From an uncultured Clostridia bacterium (GTDB taxonomy: Bacteria; Bacillota; Clostridia; TANB77; CAG-508), in assembly GCA_934162535.1 (NCBI GenBank), contig CAKPJC010000016.1, forward strand, positions 1-40,935: a DNA stretch of 40,935 bases, in the 5' to 3' direction. Positions 7,922-15,523 of this stretch are shown piece by piece. The notes under the pieces were generated by a model that was not told the origin of the DNA, did not search any database, and worked only from the letters and a program-made list of their open reading frames with translations. Every line of letters begins with the position of its first letter. The stretch's first letter is position 1. A program made the translations under genes and the position numbers.

Positions 7922-9304
7922 CTAATTTATTTTTCTTGATTTATAACCAAAGTATATAGATATACTAGCTAATGCACATATACCAATTATTGCAGAAGGT
8001 AAACCTGCTTTTGGTAATTCTTTTGGAGCAACAGTTGGATCTTCTTTTTGTGCTACCAATCTAATTTTAGGAGTTACATCAGAAGATTTTTCTTTTGAAG
8101 TTCCATCATAATCATTATATGTTACATCAAGATTTTCATTTGTATCTAATATCTTACCTATAATATTTTCATCAAAGCTATCTTTTAAAGTAAGCTTATA
8201 TTGAATTGTGGCTGTTTCGCCAGAAGCTAATTTAGCAATTTTCCATGTTATACTATTTGTTGCTGTATCAATTTTTGGAGATACGTTACTTATATCAATT
8301 CCATCAACATAAGTTAATTCGAAGTTATTAACTATATCTTGTGGAAAATAATCAACAACTGTAATATCTTCTAGTGTACTAGAAACAGGTAGTAAATCAT
8401 GGTAGATTTTATCTGTTATAGTTTTTTCAATTTCACTATCATTTACATTATAGAATTTTCCAACTGTTGGGTTTTCTTCAGACCCAAACACTTCTCTTAT
8501 AACTTGTCCATATGTATATGAATTTGGTGTTCCCGGTCTGAAAGTAGCTTCTTCACTTTCAATACCTGTCAACATTGTAGTTACGTTTATTTCTGATAGA
8601 GAAGCTAATGTAGATTTAGTTTGATTAATTACATCAGTTAATCCATCATAAGAAACTAAATCATTATACCCTACTGCTAAATTTGGTAATCCATCTGTTA
8701 AAACAATCATATATTTATTATTTTTTTCAGATGTAAAACTCTTTTTAGCTAATTGTAAACCAGAGTCAAGGTTTGTATATTGACCAGTTCCTTCAATTGC
8801 TGAAATTTTACTTGTTAATGTAGATACATCATTTGTGAAATCACAAACTTTTTGTGCATCTGCTTCAGTTCCTGTAACTAAGTATCCTGTATTAGTATCT
8901 ATTTCTGTACCTGTTGAAAAGGTAACTACACCTATTTTTAATGATGTGCTGTTAGCTTTCAAAAGGTCTGCTACTAACTTGTTTGCTGCGTCTAAAACAA
9001 GTTGCTTTCTTGTTTTAGTATTAGAAACTGCTTCGTTCATACTTTCTGAACTATCAATAACTAACATTAATTCACCAGATGGTATAACTACTTTTGAATC
9101 ATTAGTTACTTTTAATTGTAATGTAACTTGATGATTAGCTAAATCAGCGTCACATATTTTCTTTTCTACATATGAAGAATCATTCAAATCAATTCTACAT
9201 ATATTGTCCTCAACTATCTCCATAGTAGTTGATACAGCGAAAACTGAACCTGACATTGCTAATACTAAAATAATTGCTAAAATAGCTGTTAAAAATTTTT
9301 TCAT
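7922..9304 (-). CDS. Secreted von Willebrand factor A domain protein with LPxTG-like (LPKAG) anchor
   Basis: This is the only minus-strand gene, 460 residues. MKKFLTAILAIILVLAM with AMSGSVFA is a signal peptide, cleaved after about residue 23. A VWA domain follows, with the metal-ion site DSSES near residue 84 and VLTDG further on. Next comes an Ig-like/DUF11-like beta domain (DITVVDYFPQDI, then TITW-type strands), then ELPKAG, a hydrophobic stretch and the positive tail KSRKIN, which is a sortase-type signal with Ala in place of Thr. I chose the ATG at 9302-9304 because GAGGTG (minus strand, ~9310-9316) precedes it and the signal peptide starts there; the ORF opens further up. It is probably a wall-anchored adhesin or pilin-like protein; the ligand is unknown. 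No sortase gene is nearby. Confidence 0.88.
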   Translation of the reverse strand: MKKFLTAILAIILVLAMSGSVFAVSTTMEIVEDNICRIDLNDSSYVEKKICDADLANHQVTLQLKVTNDSKVVIPSGELMLVIDSSESMNEAVSNTKTRKQLVLDAANKLVADLLKANSTSLKIGVVTFSTGTEIDTNTGYLVTGTEADAQKVCDFTNDVSTLTSKISAIEGTGQYTNLDSGLQLAKKSFTSEKNNKYMIVLTDGLPNLAVGYNDLVSYDGLTDVINQTKSTLASLSEINVTTMLTGIESEEATFRPGTPNSYTYGQVIREVFGSEENPTVGKFYNVNDSEIEKTITDKIYHDLLPVSSTLEDITVVDYFPQDIVNNFELTYVDGIDISNVSPKIDTATNSITWKIAKLASGETATIQYKLTLKDSFDENIIGKILDTNENLDVTYNDYDGTSKEKSSDVTPKIRLVAQKEDPTVAPKELPKAGLPSAIIGICALASISIYFGYKSRKIN

Positions 9305-9413
9305 ATTTAAACACCTCGAATATATTTTAATACAAAATATGAAAATTTGCAACAAATTTTATGTATAATTTTAATATATGTAAATAAAAAGAAGAAAAAA
9401 GAGCCAAAAAGTA

Positions 9414-9442
9414 TTGACATATGGGGAAAAGTATCATATAAT
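9414..9442 (+). promoter_or_regulatory. Consensus sigma-A promoter of the S10 ribosomal operon
   Basis: TTGACA at 9414-9419 and TATAAT at 9437-9442 are separated by exactly 17 bp: a perfect match at both hexamers. Transcription should start near 9449 and give a leader of about 250 bases before rpsJ. It lies between the divergent surface gene and the S10 operon. Confidence 0.92.
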
Positions 9443-9449
9443 AAATAGG

Positions 9450-9655
9450 CATGAAAATTTTGCGTTGAAGCTGAATGTAGCTACACTCGTAGAGTGGAGG
9501 GAACTTCAGTGGAGTATGTCTTGGCTAGACCAGGCGGTAAGTTTTAAAATATTTATATTAAATAAAGCACTTATCCCAGGAGTATCATGCGATTTTGGGA
9601 TTTTTAAATAGGTAGAAACAAAACACCAGGGTGCGTTATAACTTGCCAACGCGTA
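9450..9655 (+). promoter_or_regulatory. Structured leader of the S10 operon with a possible attenuator
   Basis: The leader is GC-richer than the neighbouring spacer. Helices found by hand: TTGAAG (9465-9470) with CTTCAG (9504-9509) enclosing CTAC/GTAG (9481-9484, 9489-9492), and CTTGG/CCAGG (9520-9524, 9530-9534). A terminator-like stem ATCCCA/TGGGAT (9573-9578, 9596-9601) runs into five T. GGTAAG (9536-9541) can instead pair with CTTATC (9570-9575), which would disrupt that terminator stem. A further hairpin GCGTT/AACGC is at 9633-9652. This suggests control by a ribosomal protein or by transcription attenuation. S10-operon leaders are known in other bacteria; I cannot match this one to a named family. 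Confidence 0.6.
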
Positions 9656-9698
9656 ATTTTAATTATATTTTAAATTTTAAGAGGAGGGAAAAATTACA

Positions 9699-10022
9699 AT
9701 GGCAAATTCAGTTGTATCAAGTGAAAAAATTAGAATAAGACTAAAAGCTTATGACCATGTAGTTTTAGATCAGTCTGCTGAGAAAATAGTAGATACTGCT
9801 AAAAAAACAGGAGCGAAAGTATCAGGTCCTATTCCATTACCAACACAAAAAGAAATCGTAACAATACTACGTTCTCCACACAAACACAAAGACTCAAGAG
9901 AACAATTTGAAATGAGAACACATAAAAGAGTTATAGATATTCTTTATCCAACACAAAAAACAATGGATAGTTTAATGAAACTAGAACTACCAGCAGGTGT
10001 TGACATCGAAATCAAAAACTAG
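9699..10022 (+). CDS. rpsJ: 30S ribosomal protein S10 (NusE)
   Basis: S10 sits in the 30S head and, as NusE, also joins the NusB antitermination complex. The protein has 107 residues, close to the usual 102-105. It starts with an extra short MANSVVSS segment before the conserved EKIRIRLKAYDHVVLDQSA; the central SGPIPLPT and the region RSPHKHKDSREQFEMRTHKR are intact. GAGGAGGG lies just upstream. It is the first gene of the operon, as in most bacteria without a linked str operon. Confidence 0.98.
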   Translation: MANSVVSSEKIRIRLKAYDHVVLDQSAEKIVDTAKKTGAKVSGPIPLPTQKEIVTILRSPHKHKDSREQFEMRTHKRVIDILYPTQKTMDSLMKLELPAGVDIEIKN

Positions 10023-10058
10023 TTTCAATATATAAAAAGTAAAAAAATCGAAAACTAT

Positions 10059-10113
10059 GCTGATGCGACGAAGTTTAACAACGCGAGACGCAGTTTAGAA
10101 TTAGCAGATCAGC
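10059..10113 (+). promoter_or_regulatory. Structured spacer between rpsJ and rplC
   Basis: GCTGA (10059-10063) pairs with TCAGC (10109-10113), and the adjoining TGCG (10064-10067) pairs with CGCA (10089-10092). The 111-base spacer is long for this operon, and this part is GC-richer than its flanks. The rplC ribosome binding site follows about 5 bases later, so folding could affect rplC translation. Confidence 0.45.
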
Positions 10114-10133
10114 CAATTGGAGGAGAAAGAAAA

Positions 10134-10766
10134 ATGAAAAAAGCAATAATAGGAAAGAAAATAGGAATGACACAAATATTTAATAAAAATGGTGTAGTTA
10201 TTCCAGTAACAGTTATAGAAGCAGGTCCATGTGTAGTTGCTCAAGTAAAAACATCAGAAAAAGATGGATATGAAGCAGTACAACTAGGATTTGGAGAAAT
10301 CAAAGAAAACAAAATAAACAAACCAGTAAAAGGACATTTCACAAAAGGAAATGTAACACCAAAAAAACATCTAAGAGAATTTAGATTAGACTCAATAGAA
10401 GGAATCAAAGTAGGAGACGAAATAAAAGCAGACATATTTAATGCTGGAGAAAAAATAGATGTTCAGGGAACATCAAAAGGAAAAGGATTCCAAGGTGTAA
10501 TAAAAAGACATGGTCAACATAGAGGACCAATGGGACATGGATCAATGTATCACAGAAGACCAGGTTCAATGGGACCAACATCAACACCAGGTAGAGTATT
10601 TAAAGGTAAAAAACTTCCAGGTCATATGGGACATGTTACAGTTACAATACAAAACTTAGATGTTGTAAAAGTAGATATGGATAAAAACGTAATATTAGTA
10701 AAAGGTAGCGTACCAGGACCAAAAGGAGCTATCCTAAAAATAAAATCAGCTGTAAAAGCACAATAA
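10134..10766 (+). CDS. rplC: 50S ribosomal protein L3
   Basis: L3 binds 23S rRNA and its central extension reaches the peptidyl transferase centre. The protein has 210 residues, the usual size. MKKAIIGKKIGMTQIF opens it, and the loop near residues 120-160 (GKGFQGVIKRHG, GPMGHGS, RRPGSMG) contains the highly conserved methylated-Gln-type region. The ATG at 10134 follows TTGGAGGAG. Confidence 0.99.
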   Translation: MKKAIIGKKIGMTQIFNKNGVVIPVTVIEAGPCVVAQVKTSEKDGYEAVQLGFGEIKENKINKPVKGHFTKGNVTPKKHLREFRLDSIEGIKVGDEIKADIFNAGEKIDVQGTSKGKGFQGVIKRHGQHRGPMGHGSMYHRRPGSMGPTSTPGRVFKGKKLPGHMGHVTVTIQNLDVVKVDMDKNVILVKGSVPGPKGAILKIKSAVKAQ

Positions 10767-10791
10767 AATAAGGTAAAGGAGGAAATACGAA

Positions 10792-11415
10792 ATGCCTAAA
10801 GTAGATGTATATAACATGCAAGGTAAAAAAGTTAGTGATGTAGAATTAAGTGAAGCAGTATTTGGTATCGAACCAAATGAAAATGTAGTTCACAGTGTAT
10901 TAGTAAACTACTTAGCTAATCAAAGACAAGGTACACAAAGTACAAAAACAAGAGCAGAAGTTCGTGGTGGTGGAAAGAAACCATGGAGACAAAAAGGAAC
11001 AGGTAGAGCAAGACAAGGAAGTATACGTGCTCCACAATGGATAAAAGGTGGTATTGCATTAGGACCAAAACCACGTTCATATAAATACAGAGTAAATAAA
11101 AAAGAAAAACAACTTGCAATTAAATCAATATTAAGTGCAAAAGTTTTAGACAACGAATTAACAGTTGTTGACAAATTTGAAGTAAAAGAACCAAAAACAA
11201 AAATAATGTCAAAAGCATTAACAGATTTAAAAGTTGAGGGAAAAGCATTAATAATATTAGCAGACAAAAATGAAAATGTATACTTATCAAGCAGAAATAT
11301 TGAAGGAATAAAAACAATTCAATTAAGTATGATAAATGTATTTGATTTATTAAACTGTAATAAATTAGTTTTACCATTAGACACTGTTAAGAAATTAGAG
11401 GAGGTGTATGCATAA
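10792..11415 (+). CDS. rplD: 50S ribosomal protein L4
   Basis: L4 (207 residues) lines the narrow part of the nascent peptide tunnel. The extended loop with TRAEVRGGGKKPWRQKGTGR, then ARQGSIRAPQW (residues ~50-80), is intact. In E. coli L4 is also the autoregulator of the S10 operon. The ATG at 10792 follows AAAGGAGG. The stop overlaps the start of rplW (TAATG), which implies coupling. Confidence 0.99.
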   Translation: MPKVDVYNMQGKKVSDVELSEAVFGIEPNENVVHSVLVNYLANQRQGTQSTKTRAEVRGGGKKPWRQKGTGRARQGSIRAPQWIKGGIALGPKPRSYKYRVNKKEKQLAIKSILSAKVLDNELTVVDKFEVKEPKTKIMSKALTDLKVEGKALIILADKNENVYLSSRNIEGIKTIQLSMINVFDLLNCNKLVLPLDTVKKLEEVYA

Positions 11416-11762
11416 TGTTACCAGAAGAAATCATAGTTAGACCAGTAATAACAGAAAAAAGTAATCAAGAAATGCAATCAGGAAAATACACTTTCGAGGT
11501 AAACAAAAAAGCTACAAAAGTTGAGATAGCAAAAGCTGTTGAAAAACTATTTGAAGTAAAAGTTTTAAATGTAAACACAATGATGGTTAAAGGAAAAACA
11601 AAAAGAGTTAGATATAAAGAAGGAAAAACACCAGATTGGAAAAAAGCTATTGTTACAATAGATACAGATCCATCTGATAAAACATACCTTGGAAAAGGTG
11701 GAAAAGCAGTTAAGGTTTCTAAGAAATATAAGGATTCAATAGATGAATTCATGGGAGCTTAG
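11415..11762 (+). CDS. rplW: 50S ribosomal protein L23
   Basis: L23 stands at the tunnel exit and is the docking site for trigger factor and SRP. The protein has 115 residues, with IIVRPVITEKS at the N-terminus and NVNTMMVKGKTKR in the middle. The C-terminal extension beyond the core (KVSKKYKDSIDEFMGA) makes it longer than the ~95-100-residue average. It overlaps rplD by one base. A 272-base spacer follows, the longest between adjacent ribosomal protein genes in the window. Confidence 0.98.
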   Translation: MLPEEIIVRPVITEKSNQEMQSGKYTFEVNKKATKVEIAKAVEKLFEVKVLNVNTMMVKGKTKRVRYKEGKTPDWKKAIVTIDTDPSDKTYLGKGGKAVKVSKKYKDSIDEFMGA

Positions 11763-11780
11763 AAAATTGATTACAAGTCT

Positions 11781-12017
11781 TTTCCAAGTTAAAAGTTGGA
11801 AATAATACGAGAAAGAGAAATATCGGGAAAATACCCGGATAAAAAAGAATATCTGCGAGTGGAGCAGGAAAAAATCCACAAAATATAAAGTAGAGCAGAA
11901 GATTTATCAAAAACGAGTATTACTAGGAAAATGAATGATAAAACCACAGACGTACATAAGTACGTTGAGGACGGTTTGAGTGAATTTGACGACGTAAGAC
12001 GAAGTTTTTCATAAATC
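11781..12017 (+). promoter_or_regulatory. Large structured spacer RNA between rplW and rplB
   Basis: The 272-base spacer holds no gene. Three short hairpins come first: TTTCCAA/TTGGAAA (11781-11787, 11796-11802), CGGG/CCCG (11824-11827, 11834-11837) and GTGGA/TCCAC (11859-11863, 11875-11879). Then a 117-base element is closed by a 13-bp basal stem (GATTTAT 11901-11907 with 12011-12017; AAAAAC 11909-11914 with 12004-12009; one C-C mismatch). Inside it are AAACC/GGTTT (11941-11945, 11973-11977) and a perfect ACGTAC/GTACGT hairpin (11950-11955, 11960-11965) with an ATAA loop. The element ends just before the rplB ribosome binding site. It is probably a cis-regulatory RNA for rplB and downstream genes; I do not recognise the family. 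Confidence 0.65.
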
Positions 12018-12034
12018 TGAGGAAGGAGAAAACA

Positions 12035-12862
12035 ATGGGAGTAAAAAGATTCAAAGCATATACACCATCAAGAAGAAATATGACAGTTTCTGACTTTTCA
12101 GAAATAACAAAAAAGACACCTGAAAAATCTTTATTAGAAAAGAAAAAGAAAAATGCAGGAAGAAACTCATATGGTAGAATAACAGTAAGACATCAAGGTG
12201 GAGGAAACAGACAAAAATATAGAAAAATAGACTTCAAACGTCTAAAAGATGATATGGAAGCAACAGTAATAGGAATCGAATATGATCCAAACAGAAGTGC
12301 TAACATAGCATTAATAAAATATGAAGATGGAACATTAAGTTACATCATAGCACCACAAGGACTAACAGATGGAGACAAAGTTGTATCAGGAGAAAATGTT
12401 GATATAAAACCAGGAAACTGCTTACCAATATCAAACATTCCAGTAGGTACATTAATCCATAATATAGAATTAAATCCAGGTCAAGGTGCGAAAATGGTAA
12501 GAGTTGCAGGACAAAGTGCACAATTAATGGCTAAAGAAGGAAAATATGCACATGTAAGATTACCATCAGGAGAAATGAGACTTGTATTAGCTAGATGTAG
12601 AGCAACAGTAGGAACAGTTGGAAACAGCGACCATGAAAACGTAAACCTAGGTAAAGCTGGTAAAACAAGACATCTAGGAATAAGACCAACAGTTAGAGGT
12701 TCTGTAATGAACCCAGTAGATCACCCACATGGTGGTGGTGAAGGTAGAGCTCCAATAGGTCACTCAGGACCAATGACACCTTGGGGTAAACCAGCATTAG
12801 GATATAAGACAAGAAATGCTAAGAAAAAATCAAACAAATTTATAGTAAAGAGAAGAAAATAG
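12035..12862 (+). CDS. rplB: 50S ribosomal protein L2
   Basis: L2 (275 residues) is a primary 23S binder needed for subunit joining and peptidyl transfer. VKRFKAYTPSRRNMTVSD, GRNSYGRITVRHQGGG and the C-terminal GSVMNPVDHPHGGGEGRAPIG (with the conserved His of the HPHGGG loop near residue 230) are all present. GAAGGAGAA precedes the ATG. Its separation from rplW by a structured spacer is unusual for this cluster. Confidence 0.99.
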   Translation: MGVKRFKAYTPSRRNMTVSDFSEITKKTPEKSLLEKKKKNAGRNSYGRITVRHQGGGNRQKYRKIDFKRLKDDMEATVIGIEYDPNRSANIALIKYEDGTLSYIIAPQGLTDGDKVVSGENVDIKPGNCLPISNIPVGTLIHNIELNPGQGAKMVRVAGQSAQLMAKEGKYAHVRLPSGEMRLVLARCRATVGTVGNSDHENVNLGKAGKTRHLGIRPTVRGSVMNPVDHPHGGGEGRAPIGHSGPMTPWGKPALGYKTRNAKKKSNKFIVKRRK

Positions 12863-12879
12863 GATAGGAGGAAAATCAG

Positions 12880-13155
12880 ATGTCAAGATCAAGTAAGAAA
12901 AAACCTTTTGTAGCACCAGAACTACTAAAAAGAGTAGAAGCTATGAACGAAAGTGGAAAAAAAGAAGTAATCAAAACATGGTCAAGAGCTTCAACAATAT
13001 ATCCACAAATGACAGGACATACAATTGCTGTTCATGACGGTAGAAAACATGTACCAGTTTATATAACAGAAGAAATGATAGGTCATAAATTAGGTGAATT
13101 TGCTCCTACAAGAACATTCAAAGGTCATGCAGGAGAAAAGACAACTAAAAAATAA
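12880..13155 (+). CDS. rpsS: 30S ribosomal protein S19
   Basis: S19 (91 residues) pairs with S13 in the 30S head near the A-site finger. It starts MSRSSKKKPFVAPELLKRV, and TWSRASTIYPQMTGHTIAVH and GHKLGEFAPTRTFKGHA are conserved. TAGGAGGAAAA precedes the start, 17 bases after rplB. Confidence 0.99.
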   Translation: MSRSSKKKPFVAPELLKRVEAMNESGKKEVIKTWSRASTIYPQMTGHTIAVHDGRKHVPVYITEEMIGHKLGEFAPTRTFKGHAGEKTTKK

Positions 13156-13190
13156 TTATATATAAATAAAGAATTAAGGAGGGAATTGTA

Positions 13191-13544
13191 GTGGAAGAAA
13201 CAGCAGTAATGGAAGCTAGAGCAACACTAAGATATTCAAGAATTTCTGCAAGAAAAGTTAAGATTGTTGCAGACTTAATTAGAGGAAAAAACGTAGATGA
13301 AGCACTAGCAATAGTTAAATTTACACCAAAGGCTTCATCAGCTATAATAGAAAAATTATTAAAATCAGCTATTGCAAATGCTGAAAATAATCATGATATG
13401 AAACATGAAAATTTATATGTTGCTGAAATATATGCAAATCAAGGTCCAACATTAAAGAGAATAAGACCTGCAGCAAAAGGTTCAGCAGTAAGAATTAGAA
13501 AAAGAACAAGTCATATAACAATTGTTCTAAGAGAGCAAAACTAA
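13191..13544 (+). CDS. rplV: 50S ribosomal protein L22
   Basis: L22 (117 residues) contributes a beta-hairpin to the peptide tunnel. ARATLRYSRISARKVKIVADLIRGK and the hairpin region GPTLKRIRPAAKGSAVRIRK are clear. The start is GTG at 13191, 9 bases after AAGGAGGG; a second possible start (ATG 13209) lacks its own binding site. The first residues MEETAV are an addition not seen in most L22 proteins. Confidence 0.97.
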   Translation: MEETAVMEARATLRYSRISARKVKIVADLIRGKNVDEALAIVKFTPKASSAIIEKLLKSAIANAENNHDMKHENLYVAEIYANQGPTLKRIRPAAKGSAVRIRKRTSHITIVLREQN

Positions 13545-13564
13545 AAAAGGAGGATTCTAGTAAA

Positions 13565-14224
13565 ATGGGACAAAAAGTACATCCAACGGGTGTAAGAGTT
13601 GGAATAATAAAAGATTGGAATGCTAAATGGTATGCTGATTCTAAAAACTTTGCAGATTATTTAGTAGAAGACCAAAAAATCCGTAAATTTTTGAAGAAAA
13701 AATTATACACAGCTGGAGTTTCAAAAATAGAGATAGAAAGAACAGCTAAATTTATAAAAATCAACATTTACGCTGCTAAACCTGGAATCATAATAGGAAA
13801 AGGTGGAGCAGGAGCAGAAAGCTTAAAAGCAGATGTAATAAAATTAATTGGAAAAGAAGAAGTTAATATTAACATAGTTGAAGTTAAAGCAATAGACACA
13901 GATGCACAATTAGTTGCAGAAAATATTGCAGGACAACTAGAAAGAAGAATTTCATTTAGAAAAGCTATGAAACAATGTATGCAAAAAGCTATGAAATCAG
14001 GAGCATTAGGAATCAAAACAGCAGTATCTGGAAGACTAGGTGGAGCTGATATGGCTAGAACAGAATTCTATAAAGAAGGAACAATTCCACTTCAAACTCT
14101 AAGAGCTGACATTGATTATGGATTTGCAGAAGCAGATACAACATATGGTAAAATCGGTGTAAAAGTTTGGATATATAAAGGTGAAGTTCTTCCAACCAAA
14201 AAAATGGAAGGAGGAGACAAATAA
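13565..14224 (+). CDS. rpsC: 30S ribosomal protein S3
   Basis: S3 (219 residues) forms part of the mRNA entry channel. MGQKVHPTGVRVG opens it, the KH domain holds PGIIIGKGGA (residues ~75-84), and the C-terminal domain contains AMKSGALGIKTAVSGRLGGA. It overlaps rplP by one base (TAATG). Confidence 0.99.
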   Translation: MGQKVHPTGVRVGIIKDWNAKWYADSKNFADYLVEDQKIRKFLKKKLYTAGVSKIEIERTAKFIKINIYAAKPGIIIGKGGAGAESLKADVIKLIGKEEVNINIVEVKAIDTDAQLVAENIAGQLERRISFRKAMKQCMQKAMKSGALGIKTAVSGRLGGADMARTEFYKEGTIPLQTLRADIDYGFAEADTTYGKIGVKVWIYKGEVLPTKKMEGGDK

Positions 14225-14670
14225 TGCCATTAATGCCTAAAAAAACAAAATATAGAAAAATGCAAAAAGGTAGAAATAGAGGAAAAGCAACAAGAGGAAA
14301 CAGAGTAACAGATGGTGAATATGGAATACAAGCAGTAGAAGCAGGACTAATAAGAGGTAACCAAATAGAAGCAGCTCGTATTGCTATGACTCGTTATACA
14401 AAAAGAGGTGGAAAGGTTTGGATTAAAATATTTCCAGACAAACCAATAACACAAAAACCAGCCGGAACTCGTGGTGGTAAAGGTAAAGGTAATGTTGAAT
14501 ATTGGGTAGCAGCTGTAAAACCAGGTAGAGTAATGTTTGAAATAGCAGGTGTACCTGAAGAGACAGCTAGAGAAGCCTTGAGATTAGCTATGAATAAACT
14601 ACCAATCAAATGTAAATTCGTAGCAAAAGAAACTGAAAGCAAGGTAGGTGATTGTGATGAAGATAAATAA
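14224..14670 (+). CDS. rplP: 50S ribosomal protein L16
   Basis: L16 (148 residues) contacts the A- and P-site tRNAs near the CCA end. PKKTKYRKMQKGRNRG, KIFPDKPITQKPAGTRGGKG and the downstream WVAAVKPGR are conserved. The start at 14224 lies 6 bases after a GGAGG and overlaps the rpsC stop. The 3' end overlaps rpmC by 14 bases. Confidence 0.99.
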   Translation: MPLMPKKTKYRKMQKGRNRGKATRGNRVTDGEYGIQAVEAGLIRGNQIEAARIAMTRYTKRGGKVWIKIFPDKPITQKPAGTRGGKGKGNVEYWVAAVKPGRVMFEIAGVPEETAREALRLAMNKLPIKCKFVAKETESKVGDCDEDK

Positions 14671-14863
14671 GATTAGAGAAATGTCTTCACCAGAATTAGA
14701 AAAAGAATTAGGTGAACTAAAAACAGAATTATTCAAATTGAAATTTAGTTTAGCTACAAATGGATTAGATAACCCAATGAAAATAAAAGAAGTTAAAAAA
14801 GATATAGCTAAAATAAATACAATATTGACAGAAAGAAAAATAGCAGAGAAGAAGGAGGATTAA
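14657..14863 (+). CDS. rpmC: 50S ribosomal protein L29
   Basis: L29 (68 residues) is a small helical protein at the tunnel exit beside L23. It reads MKINKIREMSSPELEKEL, with the LKFSLATNGLDNP loop. I chose the ATG at 14657 over GTG codons at 14648 and 14654 because it gives the family's normal N-terminus and has AGGTAGGTG upstream. It starts inside the end of rplP, so it is probably coupled. Confidence 0.96.
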   Translation: MKINKIREMSSPELEKELGELKTELFKLKFSLATNGLDNPMKIKEVKKDIAKINTILTERKIAEKKED

Positions 14864-14867
14864 TCTA

Positions 14868-15128
14868 ATGGAAGAAAGAAATCTTCGTAAAGTTATGGTT
14901 GGAACAGTTGTGTCTGATAAAATGGACAAAACAGTTGTTGTAGCTGTAGAAACAAGTGTAAGCCATAAAATGTATGGAAAAACAGTTAAAAGAACATACA
15001 AATTAAAAGCTCATGATGAAGAAAATAACTGTCAAATGGGAGATAAAGTAAAAGTGATGGAAACAAGACCACTTTCTAAAGATAAGAGATGGAGAGTAGT
15101 TGAGATTCTTGAAAAAGGAGGAGAATAG
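14868..15128 (+). CDS. rpsQ: 30S ribosomal protein S17
   Basis: S17 (86 residues) is an early-binding OB-fold protein of the 30S body. MEERNLRKVMVGTVVSDKMDKT and the motif DKVKVMETRPLSKDKRWRVV are diagnostic. AAGGAGGATTAATCT lies before the ATG, and the gene is 4 bases after rpmC. Confidence 0.99.
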   Translation: MEERNLRKVMVGTVVSDKMDKTVVVAVETSVSHKMYGKTVKRTYKLKAHDEENNCQMGDKVKVMETRPLSKDKRWRVVEILEKGGE

Positions 15129-15130
15129 AC

Positions 15131-15499
15131 ATGATACAACAACAAACAATATTAAAAGTTGCAGACAACACTGGAGCTAAAGAAATAATGTGTATCAGAT
15201 GTTTAGGTGGTTCATATATGAAAACAGCTAACATCGGCGATGTTATAGTTGCCTCTGTTAAAACAGCAACACCAGGTGGAGTTGTTAAAAAAGGTGACGT
15301 AGTAAAAGCTGTTATAGTAAGAAGCAAAAAAGGTTTAAGAAGACCAGATGGTTCTTATGTAAAATTCGATGAAAATGCAGCTGTTATCATAAAAGAAGAC
15401 AAAACACCTAAAGGAACTCGTATATTCGGGCCAGTTGCTAGAGAATTAAGAGAAAAGGATTATATGAAAATATTATCATTAGCACCAGAAGTATTATAA
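15131..15499 (+). CDS. rplN: 50S ribosomal protein L14
   Basis: L14 (122 residues) sits at the subunit interface and is the binding site of the silencing factor RsfS. MIQQQTILKVADNTGAKEI and GTRIFGPVARELREKDYMKI are intact. The start is 2 bases after the rpsQ stop and its ribosome binding site lies inside rpsQ. Confidence 0.99.
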   Translation: MIQQQTILKVADNTGAKEIMCIRCLGGSYMKTANIGDVIVASVKTATPGGVVKKGDVVKAVIVRSKKGLRRPDGSYVKFDENAAVIIKEDKTPKGTRIFGPVARELREKDYMKILSLAPEVL

Positions 15500-15523
15500 T
15501 ATGAAAAAAGGAGGTTAAACTCA

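Noticed and set aside
9450..9605. The S10 leader as a T-box
   Set aside because: The T-box sequence (AGGGTGGNACCGCG) is absent and the gene is not an amino acid gene.
9414..9611. A 65-codon + strand ORF in the S10 leader
   Set aside because: It begins inside the promoter, has no ribosome binding site, and the region is better explained as a structured leader.
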